Virus record (IMG/VR): IMGVR_UViG_3300049617_000267 | Span: 1 to 58,864 of that record | Source of the DNA: a virus | Reading direction: 5' to 3' (one strand) | DNA length: 58,864 bases | Part shown: piece by piece, positions 50,539 to 57,069 of the stretch | Layout of the letters: each line of letters opens with the position of its first letter | Position numbering within the stretch: the stretch's first letter is position 1 | Notes under the pieces: generated by a model | Database searches by the model: none | Told to the model about the DNA's origin: nothing | What the model saw: the letters and a program-made list of their open reading frames with translations, nothing else | Position numbers and translations under genes: made by a program

Positions 50539-50712
50539 TCATCCACCGAAATGATCCTTCCAATGAGTAGGGGCCCGGTCGATGACCATAGCCTCAAGGG
50601 AGATTGTCGCGCCGGGAGGCGGCAGCATCCGAACCGCGCGGATTCTGATGTTGCGTTCGGCGACCACCCGAATAGAGGCCCAGCCGGCGAACCAAGTAAG
50701 GCGCCCGCTCAC
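50539..50712 (-). CDS. Small ORF with GTG start (57 aa)
   Basis: GTG 50712 overlaps the TGA of the upstream gene (GTGA) and the frame runs to TGA 50541-50539. RLTWFAGWASIRVVAERNIR and IRAVRMLPPPGATISLEAMV read as a small beta-rich domain. Supported by gap-free packing between two genes; no family known. Confidence 0.45.
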   Translation of the reverse strand: MSGRLTWFAGWASIRVVAERNIRIRAVRMLPPPGATISLEAMVIDRAPTHWKDHFGG

Positions 50713-50951
50713 GACTTTTCCACGTGTGCACGGAGGATCTTGGTGACCGTCTCGTAGGCGAGTAGCGCTTTGTCATCGGTCGGATCCCTCGATATACACT
50801 GACCAATGAGCGCCAAAGCGGCATAGAGATAGGCGTTCGGCGGCATCTCATTCTGCGCGAAGATAATGCACCCAATACGGCCGCCCTCCGGGACGAACTG
50901 TATAACGATCGCCGCGTCTCGGGGCCCCAGGACTGGCCATTCGGTGCTCAC
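50709..50951 (-). CDS. Small hypothetical protein (80 aa)
   Basis: ATG 50951 overlaps the upstream stop. PRDAAIVIQFVPEGGRIGCI, FAQNEMPPNAYLYAALALIG and KALLAYETVTKILRAH give a compact alpha/beta fold. Not recognised. Confidence 0.5.
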   Translation of the reverse strand: MSTEWPVLGPRDAAIVIQFVPEGGRIGCIIFAQNEMPPNAYLYAALALIGQCISRDPTDDKALLAYETVTKILRAHVEKS

Positions 50952-51454
50952 CGCGCGTCCTCGCCGCGCGCCTGTTCCGCGCGCGGCGCCTCGGCCACCA
51001 CAACATCGTTCAGGTGACGACGCAGGCGCGCCCGACCGTGCGCCGACAGCGTCACGCGCCGCTCGGGGCCGGTGGGCTGCAGCAGGTAGCCGCCGCGCCG
51101 CAGGCGATGAAGGAGGGCCCCGGGCATCACCGACGTCGACACGCTGCCCTCACGCTCGATCCGCGCCAGCATCGCCAAGGCCCTTTCCGACAGCGGCGGC
51201 GTCTCGATGTGTTCGAGATATTTGTGCCCGAGCGGCGTGATGACCAAATGGCCGAAACGAGCGCGGGCGCCAGGGGGATCGTCGGCTTGCGTGGGGAGGA
51301 TCATCACCAGCCCGAGCTGCGTCAGCCGCTTCCGCACAACGGTCGCGACGGCGGAGATGGCAACCGGTTTGTCGGCCGCCCGGCGAAGGATGCTGAGCGC
51401 GATAGCCGTGATGCGCTCGATCGGCGGCAATCCTGGGATATAGACCTCGTTCAT
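50948..51454 (-). CDS. DNA-binding-like protein with winged-helix features (168 aa)
   Basis: ATG 51454 (MNEVYIPGLPPIERITAIAL) is preferred over the GTG at 51463 because of AAAGGG spacing. Two HTH-like regions can be seen: ISAVATVVRKRLTQLGLVMI and LERALAMLARIER-like RALAMLARIEREGSVSTSVM, with wing-like RRVTLSAHGRARLRRHL. A regulator is plausible. It ends with a TGA overlapping the next ATG. Confidence 0.5.
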   Translation of the reverse strand: MNEVYIPGLPPIERITAIALSILRRAADKPVAISAVATVVRKRLTQLGLVMILPTQADDPPGARARFGHLVITPLGHKYLEHIETPPLSERALAMLARIEREGSVSTSVMPGALLHRLRRGGYLLQPTGPERRVTLSAHGRARLRRHLNDVVVAEAPRAEQARGEDAR

Positions 51455-51459
51455 GCCGA

Positions 51460-51744
51460 TCACCCTTTTTTGGTAATCAACCGAAGTATGGAAAAAAACA
51501 GGCTGACCGTTACCTCCATACCGTCGGCATATTTTTCTTGGTCAGACCGCTTCAAATACATCATCACAATGACGATCGCGCCGATCCACGACATGGTGAC
51601 CGTTTGATAATCCTCATGCGCCAGCCTTTCGATCTGCGACAGGATTCCTTGTTTGGCGTCGCTGACCGCGGGCACCAATTTTGCCAAGCGCCGCAGCTCT
51701 TCCATATCGAAATACGGGGCCAGCTCGATGGGGGCTTTGCTCAC
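51460..51744 (-). CDS. Small membrane protein (94 aa)
   Basis: APYFDMEELRRLAKLVPAVS and GILSQIERLAHEDYQTVTMS form a soluble N-terminal part. WIGAIVIVMMYL is one membrane segment, followed by a charged KRSDQEKYAD and a second hydrophobic stretch (VTVSLFFSILRL). Overlaps the next gene by 4 bases. Role unknown. Confidence 0.5.
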   Translation of the reverse strand: MSKAPIELAPYFDMEELRRLAKLVPAVSDAKQGILSQIERLAHEDYQTVTMSWIGAIVIVMMYLKRSDQEKYADGMEVTVSLFFSILRLITKKG

Positions 51745-51760
51745 GGCTGTCCTTTCCTTC

Positions 51761-52063
51761 TCAAACCAAGATCGGCGGCGGCCTCGGAATCTCGCGCCAA
51801 TCGTTCGGGCGCCAGAGATGCAAGACGAACGGATGGCAATTGACGTGGTCGTCAGGCGGCACGTGGAGCTGCATCGCGGTTTCGCCCGGCAGAAAGAACA
51901 GCCGCTTCACGAACTCCATGTCCGCCCAGGTCGGGCAACGCCTCTTCGTCGAGACGCTGACGTGGTCCCATCCCATCCCGTTCGACGCGAGGACCTTCAG
52001 CACGACGCCTTGCGGGCCGCGGCGAACCCGTACTCGTCCATCAGAAGGGGAGATCCACCCCAT
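51761..52063 (-). CDS. DUF7694-type phage protein (100 aa)
   Basis: GWDHVSVSTKRRCPTWADME, FVKRLFFLPGETAMQLHVPP and NCHPFVLHLWRPNDWREIPR, PPPILV follow closely a small, widespread phage family (DUF7694 as I recall it). Its function is unknown. It sits in the leftward early operon and overlaps the upstream gene end by 23 bases. Confidence 0.7.
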   Translation of the reverse strand: MGWISPSDGRVRVRRGPQGVVLKVLASNGMGWDHVSVSTKRRCPTWADMEFVKRLFFLPGETAMQLHVPPDDHVNCHPFVLHLWRPNDWREIPRPPPILV

Positions 52064-52259
52064 TAAACCGCACGCGCACCATGTCGGTCACCTGCCGCGA
52101 GGAAACCGTCCCGAGAACGAAGAATTCCATTCCTGGGTTCAATCGCGCCAGCCGCTCGGCTTCGTGTTCCGCGAGCGCGAGCGTGGCATGACGAAAAATC
52201 GGCGCCGATTTTTTGGGGCACCAGACGACGAAAAACGGCTTTTTGGTTTCTTCACGCAT
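52041..52259 (-). CDS. Small hypothetical phage protein (72 aa)
   Basis: ATG 52259 follows GGGGA by about 5 bases and overlaps the stop of the short ORF upstream. KKPFFVVWCPKKSAPIFRHA and LALAEHEAERLARLNPGMEF, FVLGTVSSRQVTD match a small phage protein family (FVVWSP... RLARxNPGxxFFVL) known to me without a function. ATG 52271 is an alternative. Confidence 0.6.
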   Translation of the reverse strand: MREETKKPFFVVWCPKKSAPIFRHATLALAEHEAERLARLNPGMEFFVLGTVSSRQVTDMVRVRFNGVDLPF

Positions 52260-52380
52260 CGTTTTCCCCATTGCATGGCCGCGTGGTGAGGGCGGTGTCG
52301 CAGGCCCAGACGGCCAGCAGGAAGCTGGCGACGCAGAGCGCGTCGTCGATGAACGCCAGGGTGCCGGGGTCAAATCGCAT
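52252..52380 (-). CDS. Short membrane-type ORF (42 aa)
   Basis: ATG 52380 overlaps the end of the upstream gene, and TGA 52254-52252 overlaps the ATG of the next. MRFDPGTLAFIDDALCVASF and LLAVWACDTAL give one hydrophobic helix. Packing between two genes with overlaps on both sides supports it; no homologue in mind. Confidence 0.4.
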   Translation of the reverse strand: MRFDPGTLAFIDDALCVASFLLAVWACDTALTTRPCNGENDA

Positions 52381-52816
52381 TGGCACCCGACGACTGCATC
52401 CCCTCCCATTGCACCTTCGCGGTTTCCGGGTCTGGGAACCGATTGGTCTGCGCGTGGCACTCTTCGCAGCGCACGAAGAAGTCCATGGGTGTGGCTGTCC
52501 CCCAGAGCAGGGTTGAATGGCGGCTGCCGCAGCGGCAGGGGTGGAGATGCTGGCCCGCGGCGTGGGCCCCCCGCTGCGCGTCGGTACGCACTTCGATCCC
52601 TTCCGATCGCGCCAGCAGCCGGTCGCCTTCGTCCTCGTGCAAGCGGGCGTAGGCCCGGCGCTTCGCGATCTCGCTGAACCGGCGGCCCGCGTAGAGGGCT
52701 TCGAGCTCGCGGTAGATCAGGGCGGCCTTGGCGAGATGGTACGCTGCCTGTTCGGCGTTCTGGGCCCGCTCGGCCGCATCATCGGCACTTCCGATGCTCG
52801 AGCGCTCGCCGGTCAC
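52370..52816 (-). CDS. Lar-like zinc-ribbon protein (148 aa), GTG start
   Basis: GTG 52816 overlaps the upstream TGA. The N-terminal helical half (ERAQNAEQAAYHLAKAALIY, ELEALYAGRRFSEIAKRRAY) precedes a zinc ribbon: HPCRCGSRHSTLL, then VRCEECHAQTNRFPDPETAK and VQWEGM, the layout of Lar-type restriction alleviation domains. Lar of Rac modulates a type I system; whether this protein does is unknown. Confidence 0.55.
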   Translation of the reverse strand: MTGERSSIGSADDAAERAQNAEQAAYHLAKAALIYRELEALYAGRRFSEIAKRRAYARLHEDEGDRLLARSEGIEVRTDAQRGAHAAGQHLHPCRCGSRHSTLLWGTATPMDFFVRCEECHAQTNRFPDPETAKVQWEGMQSSGANAI

Positions 52817-53076
52817 TTCACCCGCCAGATCGTCACGATCCGTTCGCCCATCGGCCCGATCCGCCTCGTCGTGAACTCCGGCACCACACCCTCCCCGTTT
52901 TTCGCCGCAAACCGCTTCACCCGGATCATCTCGGTCTCGATCTTTCGATCGAGTGACGCCGGGTAGCTCTTGCACTCCCCGACCTCGAGATCGTCCAGCA
53001 CCACTTCTCGCACCGCCCGGCCCCCGAGCCGCCGCGGCGGGATCGGCACGCCGGCCTGTTTTACCCCAAACTGCAT
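52813..53076 (-). CDS. Small phage protein, first gene of the leftward operon (87 aa)
   Basis: ATG 53076 with GAAAGG 5-6 bases upstream. VVLDDLEVGECKSYPASLDR, FAAKNGEGVVPEFTTRRIGP and MGERIVTIWRVK resemble small DUF7303-like phage proteins (LEVGES ... RxWRV). The operon promoter lies just upstream at 53114-53142. Confidence 0.55.
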   Translation of the reverse strand: MQFGVKQAGVPIPPRRLGGRAVREVVLDDLEVGECKSYPASLDRKIETEMIRVKRFAAKNGEGVVPEFTTRRIGPMGERIVTIWRVK

Positions 53077-53113
53077 CAGCCTTTCCCCACGTCGTACTGG
53101 ACCATTTCCGAAG

Positions 53114-53142
53114 ATTTATCGACAATTAAAGCCCACAGTCAA
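53114..53142 (-). promoter_or_regulatory. Leftward sigma-70-type promoter
   Basis: On the minus strand: TTGACT (53142-53137), 17-base spacer, ATAAAT (53119-53114); GATAAA with a 16-base spacer is an equivalent reading. It is placed 40 bases upstream of the first gene of the leftward operon and next to the inverted-repeat cluster, which starts at 53158. Confidence 0.6.
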
Positions 53143-53157
53143 GCCACCCTATCCACG

Positions 53158-53363
53158 TTTCGATCCATGGCTGGATCCAGCAGACGCCACTTTTCACATT
53201 TTGGATCCAGAACCCTACAAATCCAATCCATGGCTGGATCCAGAAAATTCAACCATCACAATCATTCCACAGGCGAAAATGGATACAGCCATGGACTATA
53301 ATTGTGAACTTCTGGATCGAAACCTACGAAAATGCACTTTCTGGATCCAGCCATGGATCGAAA
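53158..53363. repeat. Cluster of 18-23 bp repeats in both orientations, origin or control candidate
   Basis: Copy A is 53158-53180 (TTTCGATCCATGGCTGGATC plus CAG). Copy B, direct, is 53226-53243 (18 bp exact). An imperfect inverted copy is at 53279-53296. Copy D, the exact 23-bp reverse complement of A, is at 53341-53363. Partial TTGGATCCAG and TCTGGATCGAAA pieces lie at 53201 and 53311. Each unit joins CCATGG and GGATCC palindromes. The stretch is AT-rich compared with the genome and lies between divergent operons. Confidence 0.75.
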
Positions 53364-53975
53364 ATGAAAATGCATGGTCTCAAACGTTTTCAACAGTCTC
53401 TCCCTCTGTCTCCCCCCCCCTTTAGGGCCCCCTCTTAAGGGGGGCCCAAGGGGGGACTCTGGGGGGACTACTCCAAAAAAATTCAGGATGTCATAGAAAA
53501 CGGGACGGGGCCCCCAAAAACACCCAACAGCCAGAAAGCGGGGGGACCCATGCGCTGGAGCCGAGCCCGCGGCCTTGGGGGTCCGGGGGGGGGCTCGGGG
53601 CGCGCCGGCAGCCAGGAACCGGCCGGCCGGCGACTGGACTGGACGCCTAGGCCGCACACCCCCGCCAGACGCGCCAGGTTGCGCCAGGAGGCGCCCCCGC
53701 GGGAAGGGGCGCTGGGTCAGCCCGTGACTCCTCCCTCCCGGCCTCCAGGCCCCGAAAAACGGGGTTGCCGGGCATGCTCGCGGTTTTCCGCCGCTTCCGG
53801 AGCGAGCGCTGGGCTGCCAGGGATTAGGACTGGAATCAGCGTTTGCGGACCTAATCCGTTGATAAGTCTATAGTTTCACAATCTCAGAAGTCTCATTATG
53901 TAAAGTCGCGGGGGGGGAGACAGAATCCCACCCCATGGGGCGCTAGCTGGTGGACTTCCAGCGCGCAGAATACGC
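53364..53975. other. Long gene-free region with G/C tracts and an inverted repeat
   Basis: No credible gene. 53400-53480 carries runs of C and G (CCCCCCCCC, GGGGGG repeated, GGGGGGACT twice). 53540-53760 is very GC-rich. At 53821-53828 and 53850-53857 GGATTAGG and CCTAATCC form 8-bp inverted arms, followed by an AT-rich stretch (53857-53905). Together with the repeats at 53158 this could hold the origin or a packaging site; the small terminase gene lies 1 kb to the right. Confidence 0.5.
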
Positions 53976-54003
53976 TAGACACCATACACGAGGCGTGTAT
54001 ACT
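53976..54003 (+). promoter_or_regulatory. Rightward promoter with embedded palindromic operator
   Basis: TAGACA (53976-53981), 16-base spacer, TATACT (53998-54003). Inside it, ATACACG-AGG-CGTGTAT (53984-54000) is a perfect 7-bp inverted repeat overlapping the -10 box, so a bound dimer would block the promoter. It serves the operon that starts with the 54176 gene. Confidence 0.6.
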
Positions 54004-54175
54004 GCCGCTCATACCCGGTGGGATTGGCCCGCTGGACAGAGGAGTGCCTCAGATGGAAGACCAGATCACACAGAAGTCAGTCGCTCGCATCCTGGACCGG
54101 GCCGCCGAGCATCCCGCGTCCTCGAAGCAGGTTGGGTGCGGGGGGCGCCTCGGGCGTCAGGGGCAGGAGAAGACG

Positions 54176-54541
54176 ATGACGACCTACACGGTTTTCGATG
54201 CCAACGACTCCAGCAGAATTTATGGCCGCAGCCTGACCGCTTTTGAGGCGATGAGTAAAATACTGACCTATGACGGATATCGTTACGAAATTAGGAAGTC
54301 TGACTTCCAGGGGTCGGTGTGCTGGGACTTATATCACAGCGATGGGTCGGTCTATTCCACGCGCGGCGCGGATCACATGGTCAAAACGGTGATCTTCTCT
54401 TTGATCGGTGATGAAGCCCACGCTGAGCAAGAAATCGCGGAGCACGTTATTGCAGCTGGCTGGGATGGCCTGCCGGAGGTGATGACGGATGAAGATTTTG
54501 ACGCCATGCTCGCGGAAATCGCAGCAGATGAGGCGGAGTGA
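54176..54541 (+). CDS. Hypothetical early protein (121 aa)
   Basis: ATG 54176 has AGGAGA 5-6 bases upstream. TTYTVFDANDSSRIYGRSLT, DLYHSDGSVYSTRGADHMVK and EVMTDEDFDAMLAEIAADEA give an alpha/beta acidic protein. In the same frame 44 further codons are open back to 54044 but lack a comparable ribosome site. First gene after the operator-containing promoter; function unknown. Confidence 0.55.
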   Translation: MTTYTVFDANDSSRIYGRSLTAFEAMSKILTYDGYRYEIRKSDFQGSVCWDLYHSDGSVYSTRGADHMVKTVIFSLIGDEAHAEQEIAEHVIAAGWDGLPEVMTDEDFDAMLAEIAADEAE

Positions 54542-54559
54542 CAAATCATCCGAATAGGA

Positions 54560-54582
54560 GTCGCCGGGATAGACCCGGCGAC
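54560..54582 (+). terminator. Perfect hairpin between genes, possible terminator or RNA processing site
   Basis: GTCGCCGGG, loop ATAGA, CCCGGCGAC: a 9-bp perfect stem in the 73-base gap between two genes. No T-run follows, so intrinsic termination is uncertain. Confidence 0.4.
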
Positions 54583-54614
54583 CGCCTGCGCAGCCGATTC
54601 GTCACGCGACTTCA

Positions 54615-55007
54615 GTGACCACTCTCGCCGCCCTGCTGATCGCGCGCTGCGGTCTCTCGCAACGGGAGGCCGCAGACGTGCTCGGCGTCCGCATCGACAC
54701 CGTAAAATCGTGGTGTGTCGGCCGGAACCGGACGCCGCCCGGCGTCATCGAGGAGCTGCGCGCGCTCTACCGCCGTATCGAGGTCGCCGCCGACGAGGCG
54801 CTTGGTGTCTTCGCACGCGAGGGCGGCGGCGTCGATGTCATTGAGATCGGTGTCGCCGCCACCGACGCCGAGGCCCAGGCGCTCGGCTGCCCGTGTGTCG
54901 GCGCGCACGAGGCGCTAATTGGCCTGATCGCCGCCCGGGCTCGCGTGCCGGTGCGGGTGGTGCCGCGCGGCTCCACCCCAGCGACAGCCGCCGCGACAAT
55001 CGTTTAG
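54615..55007 (+). CDS. Helix-turn-helix protein (130 aa), GTG start
   Basis: GTG 54615. ALLIARCGLSQREAADVLGV then RIDTVKSWCVGRNRTPPGVI is a clear HTH of XRE/regulator type at residues 5-45. The C-terminal part (GVDVIEIGVAATDAEAQALG, CPCVGAHEALIGLIAARARV) is an alpha/beta region. It is a candidate ligand for the palindrome at 53984. The GCCCGGGCTCGCGTG string near its end recurs at 56560. Confidence 0.6.
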   Translation: MTTLAALLIARCGLSQREAADVLGVRIDTVKSWCVGRNRTPPGVIEELRALYRRIEVAADEALGVFAREGGGVDVIEIGVAATDAEAQALGCPCVGAHEALIGLIAARARVPVRVVPRGSTPATAAATIV

Positions 55008-55042
55008 GCGCCCCCACCAGCTTCCCGACCGCTCCCCGCTGT

Positions 55043-55669
55043 TCAGCAGCTGCCGCTGCCACTGTCGCGCCCGCCGCCTCCGGACCGGATCACCTGGAAC
55101 GCCACGGCAGGGAGCTCCGCCGCCTCAGTCGACCGCACGTAGCCGCGTAGCCGCGCAATCGACATCAAAGCGGCGATCTTGTCGTGCAGCTCCACCGACA
55201 CGGCCCCATCCTTCGAGACCCGCAACTTCGAGATCGCTGCGTGCCGGTCGTGCTCGATCTCATGGGGATCTCGGACGCGAACATACCCGACACGCTCGAA
55301 AGACTCCGCGCCTTCGGCATCGACGTGGCGCCGGACATCATGACCCCATTCCGCGATATCGACCATAGACGTGAAGCCGATCCGCGCCAGCTCCCGCACG
55401 ATGCGGTCAGCATCCACGCCGAGGCGCTGGAAGAAGTCAGCGGCGGAAACGTTTGCCGCTTCGCGAGCCTTCGCCAGGGCTTCCCTGATGACCTTCCGTT
55501 GGACGTAGCCGGCTTTCACTCGGTCGCACTGTTTCGGATCTGGGAAATCATGAGCGAAAACAGCGCGGAAGGAGGCGGCGATATCGAAACCGGAGCGCAT
55601 GCACTCCCGGATGAACTCTCGATCTTTTGCGGTTATTTCAGAGGGTTGCACGCGTTTTTTGTTTGCCAT
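55043..55669 (-). CDS. terS: Probable terminase small subunit (208 aa)
   Basis: ITAKDREFIRECMRSGFDIA is the DNA-binding HTH; KAGYVQRKVIREALAKAREA continues it. Residues 85-110 (ADRIVRELARIGFTSMVDIA) and 145-175 (KLRVSKDGAVSVELHDKIAA) are Terminase_2-type signature segments. The last 40 residues end in a Gly/Ser tail. The small subunit recognises the packaging site, often near its own gene. It stands alone on the minus strand 12 kb from terL and faces the early plus-strand genes. Confidence 0.75.
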   Translation of the reverse strand: MANKKRVQPSEITAKDREFIRECMRSGFDIAASFRAVFAHDFPDPKQCDRVKAGYVQRKVIREALAKAREAANVSAADFFQRLGVDADRIVRELARIGFTSMVDIAEWGHDVRRHVDAEGAESFERVGYVRVRDPHEIEHDRHAAISKLRVSKDGAVSVELHDKIAALMSIARLRGYVRSTEAAELPAVAFQVIRSGGGGRDSGSGSC

Positions 55670-55829
55670 GGCGAAAGTTTACGGGAAATGATGGAATTTG
55701 CGCAATAGTTCGATATCTAATCATTCGATAACGAAACTCATATGTGGGCTCTTGACAATGTCCCGATTTCTATGACACGGGGGGGGCTGCCGATGACGGC
55801 AGAACAACCGCTAGGGAAGGATCCCACCG
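55670..55829. promoter_or_regulatory. Divergent intergenic region with direct repeats and a -35 box
   Basis: An AT-rich 160-base gap between the terS-like gene and the rightward 55830 gene. TTCGATA occurs twice (about 55709 and 55725) as a direct repeat, a possible operator. TTGACA at 55752-55757 is a good rightward -35, but no convincing -10 at 16-18 bases follows. Confidence 0.4.
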
Positions 55830-56153
55830 ATGCGCGAACCCTACCTTGAGACCCGGCAGACCTACGCAGAGGCGCCGAGCGAGGCGTGCGCCGCCTCATC
55901 CACCACGACAGGGGAAACCCCGATGAGCGCGCCCTCCTCGACCCTGTCCAGCCTGATTAAGCGCCGCGACCACGCGCTGCGCTGCCAGGCCGCTGCCCTG
56001 CGTGCCGCCGCTAGCGCGCCCCGTGGGGGCGAGCGGAACTATTGGGCCGCCCGCGCCGACCACTGGGAGGAGCGCGCGGACGACTGGAACGAGGCGATTA
56101 TGGCGGAGCGCCGCCGGCTGGGACGGCGCTGGACTGAGGGGGGGGACCGGTGA
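55830..56153 (+). CDS. Small hypothetical protein (107 aa, or 76 aa from 55923)
   Basis: ATG 55830 has AAGGA 8 bases upstream; ATG 55923 has GGGGAAA. The second part (LSSLIKRRDHALRCQAAALR, GGERNYWAARADHWEERADD) is a charged helical domain and is the likely core. The start cannot be settled by eye. Overlaps the next gene (ATGA). Confidence 0.5.
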   Translation: MREPYLETRQTYAEAPSEACAASSTTTGETPMSAPSSTLSSLIKRRDHALRCQAAALRAAASAPRGGERNYWAARADHWEERADDWNEAIMAERRRLGRRWTEGGDR

Positions 56154-56527
56154 TGACCATCCACACCACCGCCACCGGCGCGATTACCCTTCTGGACACG
56201 TGGGGCCACGGCGTTTCGCCGCGCTCGCGGAACTGGTGGGCGAACGCCCCCGCAGTCATTCGTGGCGACGACGGGGACGGCCATTTCTCCGCCTGGAAGG
56301 TCGACGGCAGCATGGCGGACGCCGCCGCGAAACTCGGCGAACTGCTGCTGTTCCGGCGGCCGGGGATCGCCGTGTGGGACGGCGCGCGCGACGTCACGCG
56401 GATTAGCGATAACGACGAGGCCGCGCGCGACTTCTTCACGGATATCCTCGACGACGAGGGCGAAGTGCTGGAGTCGATCGCGATCCGCACGCCACTCGCC
56501 GACGGCAGCCGCCTGGTGGCCGAGTGA
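56150..56527 (+). CDS. Hypothetical protein (125 aa)
   Basis: ATG 56150 overlaps the previous TGA. TIHTTATGAITLLDTWGHGV, APAVIRGDDGDGHFSAWKVD and FTDILDDEGEVLESIAIRTP form an acidic beta-rich domain. Not recognised. Confidence 0.5.
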   Translation: MMTIHTTATGAITLLDTWGHGVSPRSRNWWANAPAVIRGDDGDGHFSAWKVDGSMADAAAKLGELLLFRRPGIAVWDGARDVTRISDNDEAARDFFTDILDDEGEVLESIAIRTPLADGSRLVAE

Positions 56528-56591
56528 CCAGTCTTGCAGGCCTGCTCATCGTGTTTGCCGCCCGGGCTCGCGTGGCCCGGGCGGACGCCCG
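56524..56591 (+). repeat. Short coupled ORF containing a perfect 10-bp hairpin
   Basis: Between the 56150 and 56592 genes a GTG-started 23-codon frame (GTG 56524) ends at the next start. It contains CCGCCCGGGC, a 7-base loop TCGCGTG, and GCCCGGGCGG at 56558-56584, a perfect stem. The peptide (TSLAGLLIVFAARARVARA) echoes the first and last parts of the 54615 protein, so this may be a collapsed copy of that gene or a dispersed repeat. Confidence 0.4.
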
Positions 56592-57065
56592 ATGAGCCCG
56601 CGCGACATCGCCGTGCGGCTGGACCGCTACGGCCCGGCGTGGCTGCGGGAGGTGCCTCCCGCCGTGCTGGCGCGACTCACGCTGGCCACCGTGATTGAGG
56701 GGCCGGGCGATTACACGGACGAGACCGTGCGCACCCTGGCGAGCCCTCAAGAAGGCTTGCGCGCCCTCGCGGAAGCCCGTGCCGACCTGGACGCGAGGCG
56801 GGCCCAGGCAGCCGCCTATCTCGCGGACGCCCTCGCGGACGTTCCCCGCGACCGAGATTGGCAGAGCGTGGCGACCACACGCGCGCTGCAGAACGAGAAG
56901 CTCGCCGACGCTTGGCGGACTCTCACGCTTGCGGTCCGCCTGGAGATCGTGACCGGCCCGGACTACGCCCGGATCCGCGGCATAGCGGATGCCGCGGCCC
57001 GGGCTTGCGTGACTACCCCCGCGGCCGGGGTTCGCGTCGCTACCACCACCACCGAAGGAATGTGA
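56592..57065 (+). CDS. Hypothetical helical protein (157 aa)
   Basis: ATG 56592 (MSPRDIAVRLDRYGPAWLRE) is favoured over a much longer upstream frame that is antisense-like in composition. EVPPAVLARLTLATVIEGPG, DARRAQAAAYLADALADVPR and ALQNEKLADAWRTLTLAVRL suggest an all-helical protein. Its last codons encode an ACC-repeat (VATTTTEGM) that doubles as the leader of the next ribosome binding site. Confidence 0.5.
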   Translation: MSPRDIAVRLDRYGPAWLREVPPAVLARLTLATVIEGPGDYTDETVRTLASPQEGLRALAEARADLDARRAQAAAYLADALADVPRDRDWQSVATTRALQNEKLADAWRTLTLAVRLEIVTGPDYARIRGIADAAARACVTTPAAGVRVATTTTEGM

Positions 57066-57069
57066 AACG

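Noticed and set aside
53158-53363. CRISPR array
   Set aside because: Repeats are few, occur in both orientations, vary in spacing and have no cas genes nearby; they fit binding sites better.
53400-53480. G-runs as a G-quadruplex element
   Set aside because: Several G-runs exist, but spacing is irregular and C-runs alternate with them; not claimed without a folding calculation.
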